Origin: Plazaster borealis
Lineage: Eukaryota > Echinodermata > Asteroidea > Forcipulatida > Labidiasteridae
Reading direction: 5' to 3'
DNA: 64,000 nt
Assembly (NCBI GenBank): GCA_021014325.1
Contig: CM037459.1
Location: forward strand, 16,952,501 to 17,016,500
In this document: positions 1 to 15,000 of the stretch, in pieces
Numbering within the stretch: position 1 is the stretch's first letter
Layout: each line of letters starts with the position of its first letter
The notes under the pieces: generated by a model
What the model was told of the DNA's origin: nothing
The model's database searches: none
The model's input: only the letters and a program-made list of their open reading frames with translations
Position numbers and translations under genes: made by a program

Positions 1-3000
1 CCTGCTTGATATGCCTGTGATGTTGGCTCAATTGTACAGAAGAAGACAGGCTGAGGGACATCAAGCCCTCCGAGCATGGGAACCTTATCTGCACTTGCAG
101 TCTCTTCATAAGATTTACTCTGTCTCTTCCATGTTCTCTGTGCAGCATTGAGGGCAGACTTGGATGACACCAGAGTATCACCTGTAACTGTCTATGTCAA
201 TAACAAGATTTGAAAGAGCAAAAAGCACATTATTGACACAAACCAAAATAATTGACCCACAATGAAAGAAGGACATAATAATCTATATAGTAACAGCTTC
301 AAAGATATGGTACAGCTTTTTTTATCAGAAAATGGATTTGTTAAAATGCTTTCTGTATCTTTTTGCAACAGGAATACTTCTGTCAGATATGCTATAACAT
401 TTGTGCAAACTATGTATAAATCCATTGTGGTATTTTTCTGATGTAAGTTTACCCCAAACAAGGCTGAAAGTCACTCTTGGTACGGGGCTGCAAGAAGAAC
501 AAAACGTTTAAGATGAAAATAACTCAGGGGAGCTGAAGGTAGGAATTGATATTCCTCTTAAAACAGTCTAGATTATTTGATGGAGGGAAACATGCACCAG
601 GCAAGGAGTTCCAAAGAGATGCAGTACGTGGACAAAAAGCTGTTGGAATGGCTAAGCAAAGCGAGAGTGTATGGGTGAGAACAAGCACAAAGCCTGGTTT
701 CAAGCACAAACACCCTGATAGGAGGAACCAGGTCAGACACACTGTAAAAAAGATAGAACAAGATTAACAATACACTTCTGTACTCCATGTCATGAAGATA
801 AATGACAGGCAGAATCTCCGGCCCAAATGTGACAAAGGTACTCCATTAGGGAAGGTATAGTTGTCTCATACAGGTAGATAGTATAGCATCGGAGGGTAAG
901 AGCTTCCGAGCTCGATAAAGACAACCAACTCGCAAGTTCTGTAATGCCTGAGACATTCCTCTCCCAACTGGCAATAGTGGAGATGTCAAGTCCAAGAAGG
1001 CAAAAATCTGCTACCTCAGGCAAAGTCAATGGACCCATATGAATGGATGGAAATGTATCATCTCTAGAGCGAGACAAAGAGAGTAGGTTAGTTTTCTTTG
1101 CAGTCAAGTTTACTAGCCAATCGTTCCCCCACATTAGCATGCTCTCTTCATCATTATTCGGTGAGACACCCACCACACAGTGAGAAGTATTGGAAGAGTT
1201 GGGGGAAACACAGTAAAAGGTTGAATCATCAGCATACATGGCAAGCTGAGACAGAACTTCATCGGGCAAATCATTAATGTAAACAAGAAAGAGAGTGGGG
1301 CCAAGTACTGAGCCTTGTGGAACACCGGAATTGATAGAACGGGTAGGAGAAGATTGACCCTCAAGGGCAACCTTCAACTTGCGGTTGGAAAGGAAAGCAG
1401 ATGGATGCTTCCAAGACTACTGGCCCTGATGGAATCCCCGATCCCTGATGGAATCCCTTTTGTGTTCCCCAGAACTTTCACCTATTCAATATTATGTGCT
1501 TGGCAGTCTCCGTGTTTCCTTCATCTTGGAAAGTGGCATCCGTTGTCCCTGTCTTTAAGGGTGCTGGAAAGGGTTCTGAATCTACTAATTATTGTCCTGT
1601 TAGTCTGCTTCCCAAGATAAGTAAGATCTCTGAATGCTTTGTTAACCAACAGCTCCTTGGATTCCTGCTCAACCGGTGATCTGCTTTCCCTAATTACCAA
1701 ACATTTTAGTAGGGCCTCAGTTTGCAAGGTTGAGGCTCATGTCGTAGTATGGCATACTGGCCTGCTCCACATGCTTTAGTCATATGGTGTTTCAGGCAGA
1801 ATGTTATCTATAATCCTTGCTTTCCTTTCAAATCGCAGCTTGAAGGTTGTCCTTGAGGGTCAATCTTCTCCTATCCGTTCTAGTAATTCCGGTGTTCCAT
1901 AGGGCTCAGTACTTGGTCCTACTCTCTTTCTTGTTTTACATTAACGATTTGCCCAGTGAAGTTTCAACCCTCTATTGTGTTTCCCCTAACTCTTCCAATA
2001 CTTCTCGCTGTGAGGTGGGTGTCTCGCTAAATAATGACTTAGAGAATGTGCTAAAGTGGGGGAATGATTGGCTAGTAACCTTCAATGCAAAGAAAACTAA
2101 ACTTCTGTCTCTGTCTCGCTCTAGAGATGATTCGTTTCCATCTATTCATATGGGACCATTGACTTTGCCTGAGGTAGCAGATTTTCGCCTCCTTGGACTT
2201 GAAATCTCCACCAATGCCAGTTGGGAGAGGTATATCACAGGCATTGCAAAGAGTGCTTCCATGCGAGTTGGTTGTCTTTATCAAGCTGGAATGTTTTTAC
2301 CTGCTGATGCTACCCTCTACCTGTATAAGACAACTATACGTCCCCTGATGGAGTACTGTTGTCCCATTTGGGCCGGAGCTTCTGCCTGTCATTTATCTTT
2401 ATTAGATAGAGTGCAGAAGCGTATTGTTAATCTTGTTGGTGAAGAGTTGGGATCAACGTTACAACCTCTTTCCCACCGTAGGTCTGTAGCCAGCCTCTGT
2501 CTTTTCTACAGATATTTCCATGGTGAATGTGCCACAAGTGTGTCCGACCTAGTTCCTCCTATCAGGATGTTTGAGCGTGAAACCAGACTTTCTGCTTCTT
2601 CTCACCCATACACTCTTGATTTGCTGAGATGTAGAACAAGGAGCCATTCCAACAGCTTTTTTCCACGTACTGCATCTCTTTGGAACTCCTTGCCTGGTGC
2701 ATGTTTCCCTCCATCCTACAATCTAGACTGTTTTAAGAGGAATATCAATTCCTATCTTCAGCTCCCCTGAGTTATTTTCACATTTAATAATTGTTTTTCT
2801 TTCTTCTTGTAGCCCCTTACCAAAAGTGGCTTTTAGCCTTGTTTGGGGCGAACTTCCATAAAAAATCTTTTTTTAATCCAGGTAATCTTCTTTGGATTGA
2901 TAAGAGGATCAGATGCTACATTGGCTGTACGGGATGGAAATGCAAGAAGTGGATGCCCCTCATCATTGAGTGTGGAGTTGGAAACAAAGTTGTCAGCAAA

Positions 3001-6000
3001 AAGGCCTGCCTTTCTTGAGGAGAGGTAAGAACTTCAGGTCCATGAAAGAGAGGAGGAATGGAGGACTTGTTGAGGTTAAGTACACATTTGGCAATCCCAA
3101 AACTGTTCCTGGAACCAATCCACTGTGTTGAAATGGAACCAGCACAACAGAGTTTGCATACTGCTGCTTAGCATCCTCTAAAACTCTCTAACAACGATTT
3201 TGAGCTTCATGGAAAAGATTTGGGTATTTCTAAAAGTGTCACATAATAACCCAGGCATGCAACTTTTCAGCTGATCAGCTGATTTCCTCTTTTTTCTTGA
3301 ATATTAGTGCCATAGACAACTGTAAAGCACTGCACAAAATTTGGTGTGCTTGGCAACTTCCTGTTTTTCACAATTACAGTTGCATGTCTGATCAACTGGT
3401 AACTATTATAATGTTGCATGCTGTTCCCAAACATAAGCTTATATTTCAACCAAAATTTACAGAATAATGTCCAAGGTCCATTTACAACAAGTCAGTATTC
3501 CATAGCAGTACCCCATGTTAAATACATGTAATGCCATGCATTTTAAGCTGGATTTTGTTTTTAATGTTATTGTTTTGTTAAGGGTTTTGTGAACTGCAAA
3601 ATAAATTCTAGAAACAACGACTGCAGTCAAGGCATAAATAAGTTCAATCTATCTTTAGTCTATGTCAAAAACACTCCTGTGGTCTATAATTCCACTATCC
3701 ACCGCATCCATTGCCAATACAGGGAGCTATCTCTAGACAAATCGCTACCACTCACTAACTGCTATCACTCAAAGTCCAAAAATCAAAACAAAGAATGTTT
3801 CATTTCCATGATGGTGTTGAAATTAATTATTATGAACCTGTTTAAGGCCAACAGCCACAGCAATGTTACCAGCCGTCATGCTGTCTACCTCCTTATGGTT
3901 ATCAGCAAGCACCCACAGTAACCGACTCAAACGCTCTCTGCAGAAACACAGAAATGGACAAAAAATTGCCTCAATCATATTTGTTAAATATTTGCCACAA
4001 ATACAAGGACAATCAACAAAACTTAAACATCTGTCTCAGTTACATTGGTCCTTTTATTTTAATTGTTACCAACACTTGTGATTTTTAAACTCTGATATTT
4101 GATTATTTTATTTATCCACACTATCCATTGCTGGATGGTTGTATGTTTAAACATTAAGAGACCATTCATTTCTGTATAATCATCACAAAATGCCCAGACA
4201 ATGCTAATATTGTTAATTTCTTCAATCAAATTTTGTCAGTAAAAGTGTCAACAGAAATAACATGAAACAGAAAATTTAGTTTTGTGTTTAGAAATTGGGA
4301 TACTATTACTATGATGTTAACATACTACATTGGACAATTTCATATCCGGACATGACCTTTACTTTGACCTCTTTATGTGAATGGAAGTATATGGGCATTT
4401 TGGTACAAACCAAATTTAAAGTCAAATTCAATTTTGTGAAGTCTCTAACCTCATGTTAAAATGGTGTAAGTTGCCATTGCATTCGATACCCTTCCAGTGC
4501 AAAATTGTCAGCATCCAAAATACCCGATGACATCATTCTGAGAAAAATGGGTCTGTACATTTTTGTACTGGGATGTTTTGGTTCATTCCTGACTTTTACA
4601 GAGTAAAATTTTTAACATGACATCGTTGGTTTTAACAACTAATGGATCTTTACATTCCAAGGAGGAATTTTTTGTCAGTCAAAAGGTCAAATTCAAGGCC
4701 GTTTTGATTGAATATTATCGAAAGTCAGTTATGAACCAAAACATCCCAGTACACAAATGTAGAGACACTTTTTTGTCTCAGAATTATGGACAAATTTTTG
4801 CTGGAAGGGTATCAATTACAATGGCATTGTAACGTGAGGTTAGAGACTTGTAATTTTTTCCCCTATCACATGAGGACTATATCTATTGGAAAATGAATAC
4901 ATCGCAAATTTGAATTTGTCATTTCCCTTCCTCTTTAAGATACAGTCTTCCTTGACAGCTGTGGATGCTTTTGCAATGGTGTATTTTGTAATAGACGTCT
5001 ATATTTCAGAGACTAAGAGAGCTCTACAGTTTAGGGGACACTGCTGTTTTCATTCAGTATTCATAAATACCCACGACAGTTTAGGCAGTCCTATTGATTG
5101 GTCACATGATTGGTCACATGATCCTGATTACCTGGTACTAAACTGATAAAGACATAGCTGGAGCTTTTTAAGACCAGTTGGCTAAAATGTGTTCGGCATT
5201 CATAGCCATGCGAATGTTGGCACGCAAGCTTTTGCGGGTGCAAATAACGCGTAATGCATTCAATACATGGATACTCAACATAAAATCTATTAGAATGCGC
5301 ACGTATGCACAACCGTTGAGCATTGCATGCAATTTGTCCTTTGGTGAAACGGCCCGATGACAGAAAATGCAACATTTTACAAAAAGCCAAGTTCAGTTAA
5401 AGTTATTTTTAAAATGCTTTTTTACAAAAAGGGTATTTATGAATGGCAATAAAAGAGTAGTGACTCGATCTTGATTGGACATTTAAAACCATGCAGTAGA
5501 TCACAAAACCATGACCCTGCCGGTTTTAAATGGCCGTTTAAGACCTCGTCGCCACTCTTTTATTCCCTTAATGCCCGAAATTGTTGTCACAATGCAATGA
5601 TACTTACATGCAGTTTCTGTTGACATTGTAGATGGATGACTGGGGTTTTATGGTTCCTGAGTAAACACGCAAGAAGACCAGAGCTCCCCTCTGTTTATCA
5701 TGAACTATCTTGAAGGCATAGGCGCACAAATCATTTCCATAGAGACTCCTACAATCATCACACTTTGTTAAAGGCATCGTACACGTTTGGTAATTACTCA
5801 AAATATTTATTAGCATAAAAACTGACTTGGTAACGAGCAACAGAGAGCTGTTGATAGTATAAAACATTGTGAGAAACGACTCCCTCTGAAGTAACGTAGT
5901 TTTTGAGAAAAGGTAATTTCTCACTAAAATAATAAAAACTTCTTCTTTTTATTTCTATCTGAAAGCACACAAATTTGTACAACAAGGGTGTTTTTTCTTT

Positions 6001-9000
6001 CATCATTTTCTTGCAACTTTGATGACCAATTGAGCCCAAATTTTCACAGGCTTGTTATTTTATGCATATGTTGGGATACACCAAATGAGAACACTGGTCT
6101 TTGACAATTACCAAACGTGTACGATGCCTTGAATGGAATATCACACCGTGAGATTTAGTGGTAAACATCATCAGTAAAATTTGCAAAGACATTTAATGAG
6201 ATGCACAAAGGGTTTGGAATATAACTGTGTATTTTGAAATACCTTTTTCATCTAGTGGGAGCAAGGCATATTTTAAGAGTTTGTATATCAGTGCCTTACA
6301 TCATTGAGCCAAGAACATTCCTGAAACCACAATGACAATCTTTACCCTCCAGCTACTCCTGAGCACATCAATTAAATAAACCGCTACAAGACACACATTT
6401 GTTATGACAGGAACTCAACCCACACTCTGATGTCTGGGCCATTAGAACTAGAGTCCAATGTGCTAGATTGCTAGTCAATCATATGCTAGATGAAGGCATT
6501 TCTTAAGAAATAGGAAGAAACAGTTTTACTTAACATACACAAAGTCTTGTTGCCTCTGACAGGGTGCAGGCAAATAGGCATTGACAGCATCCATGAGAAG
6601 CTGCACTCCCTTGTTCTTCAGTGAACTACCACATAAGACTGGCACAATCCTCTGTGCAATGGTAAGCCTTCTAACAGCACTCACTATCTGATATGAAAAA
6701 TAAAATATATTGTAGCGGAATAATTGGTTAGCTAAAGCCCTTCACCAATGTACGATAAAGCAGAGGTCAATGGTCTAGCATTTAGGATATCTACTCCAGA
6801 TACTGAAATAGGTCACAGGGTTAAGGCCCATCTGAGATGAAGAACAACACATAGCTTTATCATACAACGGTGAAGCAAAACATACTAATGACACCAATTT
6901 GAACAGCCATCGAATGGGAATTTGATTCAGTGATCATGTTGATGTAATATTCAAATAATTATTTTTAAATATTTGTTCATAATGGGGAAACTAAGAAAAT
7001 AGAAACTAAGAAAATGAACACCCTTGATTGGAGCCATCCCAAATGTACATAAAAACAGAGTAGAGGAAGATCATTTTTCAGTATATTTGCTAATTATATA
7101 CGGACATTAAAAGCAATACTTTAAACCTCTTCTGATGGCACTTCGCTGTAGACAATTTCATCTTGCTCCAAAATGGGTTCAGCAAATTCTTCATCTAGAT
7201 CTATCAGCTGTGATACAGAAGAATCAAACTGTCAATCAAATACTCATTTTGGATCCAGGATGGTAAGCACTCTGGTCATGGTCATTTCAGTTAATCAGTT
7301 GAGCACATCAACTAAACAAACCGCTAAGAGACACACATGTGTTATGACAGGAACTCAACCCACACTCTGATGTCTGGGCCAATAGAACTAGAGTCCCATG
7401 TGCTAGATTGCTAGTCAATCATATGCTAGATGAAGGCATTTCTTAAGAAATCTTTTATCAAATGGATTGTAGGTATTAGTTTAAATCTACATTTTTTTTC
7501 AGCCAATTTGACTGTTCTACAAAAAATGTACCTGATCTATCAACTTGATTCTAGCATCCAATGTTCTTAGCCATAATTCTGCATCTTTTTTCTTGTTGAC
7601 TTCTTCTCTGATAAATGTACGTCCCCCATCATCTCCCGTCCCTGTTTCCCAAGTAACTGTTTCCATAGAAACTACATCAATAACGCCTGAAAAATGTTTG
7701 TGCTTACCAATTGGGATCTAGAAGAAGAAGGTGAGAAAATGAAAGCATTAATGTTGCTTTTAGAATACATAGCATTGGTAATGTTAGCAAGACTTCTGCA
7801 CTGAACTTGTATGTTTAATTACTGTCTTTAACTGTCTTACTGTCTGCTAAAAAATATTTGCATATAAATGATTTGGGATTTGTCATAAAATCGGTATAGT
7901 TCAATCATAGTAATTGTCTGATGTTTTCAGCATGCATTGAAACACTATTATTTGTGTTCTGTTATCTAAGCATAATTTTAAATCCCTTTCCTACCTGACA
8001 TAACCCAGCTATCCCATCCACCATTTGGGTTCAATTTAAATTAATGGTACTTGTTGGTATTATATTCCACATCCAGCGGGAATTCAAATTTTGTACACAG
8101 TGTTTGAAATTCCAGCAGACAATGACTACAACTGTAATTTTGTCACTCAAAATGGTTATAATAATAATAACACAGTTTTATATATAAAGCGCTTTTCACA
8201 CTCAAAGGTTATCCCAAAGTGCTCATTCTTTATTTTCTTTACAGGTATGCAAAGCTTTGTTTGAATTTATCAGACCCATAAATTTTACATTAACATGTAA
8301 CACTTTGTAACAGTTTACAAAGTACTTTTGCTCTAATTTAATGCAGCCAACAATGCCAGAAACACCGATAAGTGTACAGGGATCTTTTACGTGCATTACA
8401 CAACACATTGGACTAATGGCTTTACATCCCGTCTGATCTTGGTAAAGCAGTGATGCCAGTTTGCTTACCTGTAATGGTACTGGCATAGTATGTAGCCTGT
8501 CTCTGATGGAACTTAAACAAAACTGAAAGTCTGCATTTATCTTATCCATCTTGTTGATAAATGCCAGCCGTGGGATTCCGTATCGGTTTGCCTGACGCCA
8601 AACTGTAAGGGTCTGTGCCTGTAGGATACATGTAGATTAGAAGCATTAAGTAAATGATGACTAATCATGAAAATAGGATAAAAGTCAACAGAATTCCTGC
8701 AATGTAGTTTTTTATTTTAAAATACTTGTTTTATGCCTTATATACATGTAAAAGAGCATTAGCCATTGGAAAAATTCATTATCACAAGCACAGTCAGCCG
8801 ATGCAGATGATCAGGCTTAGAGTGTTAGGAATCATGGTACTGTACATGTTAGTAGTAGAAGGGGAAATCTCAGTGAACAGAGTGTTGCTGTATCGTCAGG
8901 TATTGCAAACTCCACACTGTCATAAATACAGAGCAAAGTTTAATTGTGGTGTAGACCTTCTAGTGTAAACTGGAAGGAAGGTCACCTGGGTTACATCCGT

Positions 9001-12000
9001 GTATGAAGTGTTACTTTTGTTATCAGCTTGATGGTGACAAACAAATTATTTGTCAATGTGATTTGCTTTCAGTAGATATGAGTTTTTATTTTTTATAGTC
9101 CAATAGGGTACACTCTCTCCTCCATGATCCATACAATACGTAGGCGAGTGGGGAAACAAACAACTCAAATTTCCAGGGCTGGAAGACGCGCGGTGGAGTC
9201 TAATGTCAACCCTATTCCGGTTATATTTCATGTAGAATTATAACCTCGCACTCATAAGCACATCGCTCTCGCCGCAAAAAGGTTTTCCCAATGTGCGTCG
9301 TCGATCAATCGTTAAATCACAAATTTCATTGCAAAAGAAGTTTTATACAACCGATCCTCAAATCACGAATCCATGAAAATGGTTGTTGATGAAAAAAAGT
9401 ATTATTTTTAAGAGCAGAAATTAGGGGATAAGATTGTCCAAAAACGCAAAATTGCGAACTCACTTCCATGTTTTGGGTTTTGGGTTTTTTTTATGCTTCA
9501 AAAATTGTGTGCATTTTTATGACATGTGGGCTAGTGAAAAAAATTTGCGAGCGACCTTAAATTTTGGTTGACTCGTCCGGCCGGCAGGTGGAAAAACAAA
9601 ATTAGGGAAACCCCTGCATGAGAGTTCAGCAGTCTCATGAGAGCAGCAGTTTCATGAGAGCAGAAGTTTCATGAGAGCAGCTGTCTCAATAGAGCAGCAG
9701 TTGCATGAGAGCAGCAGTCTCATGAGAGCAGCAGTCTCATGAGAGCAGCAGTCTCACAAGAGCAGCAGTCTCATGAGAGCAGCAGTCTCACGAGAGCAGC
9801 AGTATCATGAGAGCAGCAGTCTCACGAGAGCAGCAGTTTCACGAGAACAGAAGTCTCATGAGAGCAGGAGTCTCAGAGCAGCAGTCTCATGAGAGCAGCA
9901 GTCTCATGAGAGCAGCAGTCTCATGAGAGCAGCAGTCTCATGAGAGCAGCAGTCTCATGAGATCAGCAGGCTCATGAGAGCAGCAGTCTTAATAGAGCAG
10001 CAGTCTCATGAGAGCAGCAGTCTCACGAGAGCAGCAGTCTCGCTTGGGCAATATCGCTTTTTTTCATCCACGATGTACCATCAAGAATATATCGCGTTAC
10101 TCGATAATATCGCAACTAATTAATGATTACGTCAGATGTCTACAAATCTCATAGATGGAGTCTGCAGCTATCTTAGAATTAGTTTGTTTGTTCCAATGAC
10201 CTCTTCTTCGGGTTTTACTCTAAACCTATGAGGTAAAAACCTGGGCCTATTACTTACACACACTACTGCGCATGACAGACTGTTCTATATGTGTGCATAA
10301 CTAATTAGATCAAGTTACTCACATGTATGCAACACGTGATAACACCCGGAACGATGTCATGAGAATTAATAATGGGCTGGCATTCTGAAGACGCACTGTT
10401 GCGTTGAGTGAGCTCCGAGGCACACTATTAAGTAGGCCAGTAGGCCTTTACTTTTATTTGACATCTTTCGAATAAATTTATAAATGCGTCTTAAAATTTA
10501 CTTAAAGATATAAATTATGTTTTTGTGTTATTATTAAGCTTAGTTATTATTGTGACTGATATTTCAATAGAAGACGCACCGTAGATTTGCTAAATGTATG
10601 TGAAAAACGTTAGCGTTTTTTAAATAAATTTCTTTGGAAGGATAAAGCTTCCCTAAATTAATTCATCCACATTGTTTGCTACTCATAAATCATTACTTTT
10701 CAAATGAAAAATAAATATTAAACTTATCAATACATAGTTTTTGTTTTACAGAATAATCGTTTATCTCGAGCGGTCTAGCTCGCTTGGGTAATGAACAAAT
10801 TGTAACAACGTGTCGCATTGGGACTCTGTGTGTTATGCGCTTTAAAAGAACGGTTTATTATTATTAATATTACATAATGTAACACATTGTAGTTTTTCGG
10901 TAGTCAGTGGGAGACTAAGGCTTTTATGTTGGTTTTTTCGAAGAAACCCGGTCGGGTCGGATCTGTTGGGGAATCTTGCGGTTAAGGTCTGTGACTTGCA
11001 GCTCTTTGTTGTTGCAAGATCGTCTCCACTAGGAGATTTATTGTTGCAAGATCATCTCGGCTCGAAAATGCATCACAATACTTAACCGATAACCGTTTTA
11101 ATGATATCACGATCAAAAAGAAATCTACCTGATATCGTAATCATTTCAGAACAAGTATCGCGATGAGCAGCAGTCTCATGAGAGCAGCAGTCTCATGAGA
11201 GCAGCAGTCTCATGAGAGCAGCAGTCTCATGAGAGCAGCAGTCTCTCGAGAGCGGCAGTCTCATGAGAGCGGCAGTCTCATGAGAGCAGCAGTCTCATGA
11301 GAGCAGCAGTCTCATGAGAGCAGCAGTCTCATGAGAGCAGCAATCTCATTAGAGCAGCAGTCTCACGAGAGCGACAGTCTCACGAGAGCAGCAGTCTCAT
11401 GAGAGCAGCAGTCTCTCGAGAGCCAGTCTCATGAGAGCAGCAGTCTCATGAGAGCAGCAGTCTCATGAGAGCAGCAGTCTCATGAGAGCAGCAGTCTCAT
11501 GAGAGCAGCAGTCTCATGAGAGCAGCAATCTCATTAGAGCAGCAGTCTCACGAGAGCGACAGTCTCTCGAGAGCAGCAGTCTCACGAGTGCGGCAGTCTC
11601 ATGAGAGCAGCAATCTCATGAGAGCAGCAGTGTCATGAGAGCAGCAGTCTCATGAGAGCATCAGTCTCTCGAGAGCGGCAGTCTCATGCGAGCAGCAGTT
11701 TCACAAGGACAGCAGTCTCAGAACAAGTATCGCGATGAGCACCAGTCTCACGAGAGCACCAGTCTCATGAGAGCAGCAGTCTCTCGAGAGCGGCAGTCTC
11801 ATGAGAGCGGCAGTCTCATGAGAGCAGCAGTCTCATGAGAGCAGCAGTGTCATGAGAGCAGCAGTCTCATGAGAGCAGCAATCTCATTAGAGCAGCAGTC
11901 TCACGAGAGCGACAGTCTCTCGAGAGCAGCAGTCTCACGAGTGCGGCAGTCTCATGAGAGCAGCAATCTCATGAGAGCAGCAGTGTCATGAGAGCAGCAG

Positions 12001-15000
12001 TCTCATGAGAGCATCAGTCTCTCGAGAGCGGCAGTCTCATGCGAGCAGCAGTTTCACAAGGACAGCAGTCTCATGAGAGCAGCAGTCTCATGAGAGCAGC
12101 AATCTCATGAGAGCAGCAGTGTCATGAGAGCAGCAGTCTCATGCGAGCAGCAGTTTCACAAGGACAGCAGTCTCATGAGAGCAGCAGTCTCATGCGAGCA
12201 GCAGTTTCACAAGGACAGCAGTCTCATGAGAGCAGCACTCTCATGCGAGCAGCAGTTTCACAAGGACAGCAGTCTCATGAGAGCAGCAGTCTCATGAGAG
12301 CAGCAATCTCATGAGAGCAGCAGTGTCATGAGAGCAGCAGTCTCATGCGAGCAGCAGTTTCACAAGGACAGCAGTCTCATGAGAGCAGCAGTCTCATGAG
12401 AGCAGCAGTTTCACAAGGACAGCAGTCTCATGAGAGCAGCAGTCTCATGCGAGCAGCAGTTTCACAAGGACAGCAGTCTCATGAGAGCAGCAGTCTCATG
12501 AGAGTAGCAGTTTCACAAGGACAGCAGTCTCATGAGAGCAGCAGTCTCATGAGAACAGCAATCTCATGAGAGCAGCAGTCTCATGAGAGCAGCAGTCTGT
12601 TTATATTCAGGCAATATGAGACAAATGTTCATGTCTCCCAAAATTGGGAGTCCCGATCAAATAAAAAAACAGATAAGACAGGATTGAAGCCCAACTCCGG
12701 TGGCGGGTGTAAAAAAATCCTTGCACTGTCCAACAGGGTTTGGACTTTGGGTACGTCCTTTGAATTACCTCCATAACATTCAACAGTCATGACAGTAGTG
12801 GAACTTTGTTGAAACGGTCAAGGTGGCCCCAGCACAACCTCAAACTCTGTCTGTACAAAACATGTTATTATTGTCGATTGAGCATGGATAGGTAGGACTC
12901 ACATGACAAGGGCAGCATGATCATTAGTATCAAAGGCCAAAGGATAGATCAAGAAGAACAAATGCTGTAACTCTCTCAACGTCCATCTGACGTAGAATGA
13001 GATTGGACAAATGAATGAGTAGTGTTTCAACAATATAATGTGGAAGATAGGCAGACTGATAATTGTCCAGAAGGTTATTTTGTCACAGGAACATGGACAG
13101 CCTAGAGAACGCAATGTGCCTAAGTAGTTTTTTGAAGGAATGGCAAGCTGGATACCGGGCAAGTTCAGAAAGTTTAGCTTCATATCTGTCTTCTACCAGT
13201 TTGAAAAAACAGATAAAGATCAAAACCCTATTTTTCTACCAACGCAGGCAAATGTTTACTACAAGGACACATGATAAATTTGCAAATGATGTCTCTGATG
13301 TTTACCGAGCACTGTTTCATGGTCTACTGGGATAACATACAATCTGTTTTCATCTCATTCTTCGCAGATGTACAACCTTAAAACAGGGGTTTTTTTTCTG
13401 TCTGCTACGGACAACCACTTTTTTCCATGAAGGTGGATTAAAACTTCAAAGTGAAGTTAATTTAAAAACTTCAAAAATACTTACCTCCACCCCTTGTGCA
13501 GCATCAAATACAGCAATGGCTCCATCTAATACTCGCAGCGATCTTTCAACTTCCACTGTAAAATCCACATGACCTGACATAAAATATGAACAACAACAAA
13601 TATTATCCTTTGAAAATACTGAAATGTTTTTCTAATTTTGTTAATATCTGTATCCATCTTCTCACATACCTTCACAGGCATAGAAAAGACTAAGACATTG
13701 TTCATAAGAAACACATCAGTATCACACTCAAAGTTAAATTGAAAAAGTTGTGTATCGCAAAAAAAACATACAAAGCTTCAGAATTTTCAAACATTTTATT
13801 TATTTATTTTTTGCTTTGAAAGGAATAAAACAAGTTTTAATATAATTTAATTTTAACTAACTTCACATCAAATGCACTTTTAAATATTCATGTGATTGCA
13901 CCACAGGAAAATGTTATCATCTAAAATGCTGTCACCTTTGGCAAACTTTGTTTAAATGCAATCTGTCTTCCTTGGCCTTGCTAATACAAATAATTATTAT
14001 GGCACTGACCGTCAAATACCCAGCTATTTCAGTAACTTCTTTTTGACTTGATGTCAATGTTCTTCATTGAATAGATGTATAATGTTATACATACCTAATT
14101 TGGTCAATTAATTTTTGAGATCAAGAAATCAAATACAAATCATGAATTATCATTTGAACTTCTGGTGTAGACTGGAAGGAAGGTCACCTGGGGTTACATC
14201 TGTGTTTGAAATGTTACTTTTGTAATGAGCTTGAAGGTGACACACATTTTATTTTAATTTGTGATTTGCTTCAGAAGATATGAGTTTTTATTAATTATAG
14301 TCCAATAGGGTACATCTCACTGATGATTTCATAAACTGAAACCATATCCCCATTTCTTACCACATTATTGTTTAATTTAAACCTCCAGTTTGGACCGAAA
14401 GGAAAGATCAAAATGGAGTCGTGTCTGTGCATGAAATGTCAAATGGGTAACAACCTACAATGTACCTGTTGTGGTTCAGGGATTATTATTTCTTTTAGCA
14501 CATTAAATATTAATCTTTGATCTGGTGTAATGTGACACCAAATGATGTCATCATGCTGTCACAGCAATATTGCACACCATTGGACAATTGCCTTTGTTAG
14601 CCCTAAGTTTCATCGCAATTACAACTAAAGACTAGAGATTAAGTGTTCGTAAAAACGAACACAGAGGGGTTTCGGTTGGTGCAACAAAAAGATACAATAT
14701 CATGATTTCATACTGAAAATGAGATCTCATATCCAATAGGTTAAATTTAGTCGTATATGCTAAACGAACTATTTGTACTTACTGTTTGGACGATAAGGGA
14801 GATATGATTTTCCGTGTTAACCGGAATGAAAGGCCAAAGTGGGGTTCATGTTTTTGAATATGAATTTCAAAACTTTGAACTTCCTGTTTGGACCGGAAGG
14901 AAAGGTCATTGTGGGGTCAGGTTTTGATTAAAATGCAATTGTGTCATGACTTACAAGATGGCACAATTGTTATGACTTTATGACATGTGGTTCAGGAAAT

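Noticed and set aside
2881..3026. Exon-like ORF with splice-like borders (plus strand)
   Set aside because: No recognisable protein in either of the two open frames, and it is antisense within a GFM2 intron.
12345..12569. Open frame of 74 codons with [14 protein letters not shown] repeats
   Set aside because: It is the 17-bp minisatellite read in frame; three units make 51 bp, so any stop-free unit gives a long ORF.
9619..12598. CRISPR-like repeat array
   Set aside because: Repeats are contiguous with no unique spacers, in a eukaryotic intron; it is a minisatellite.
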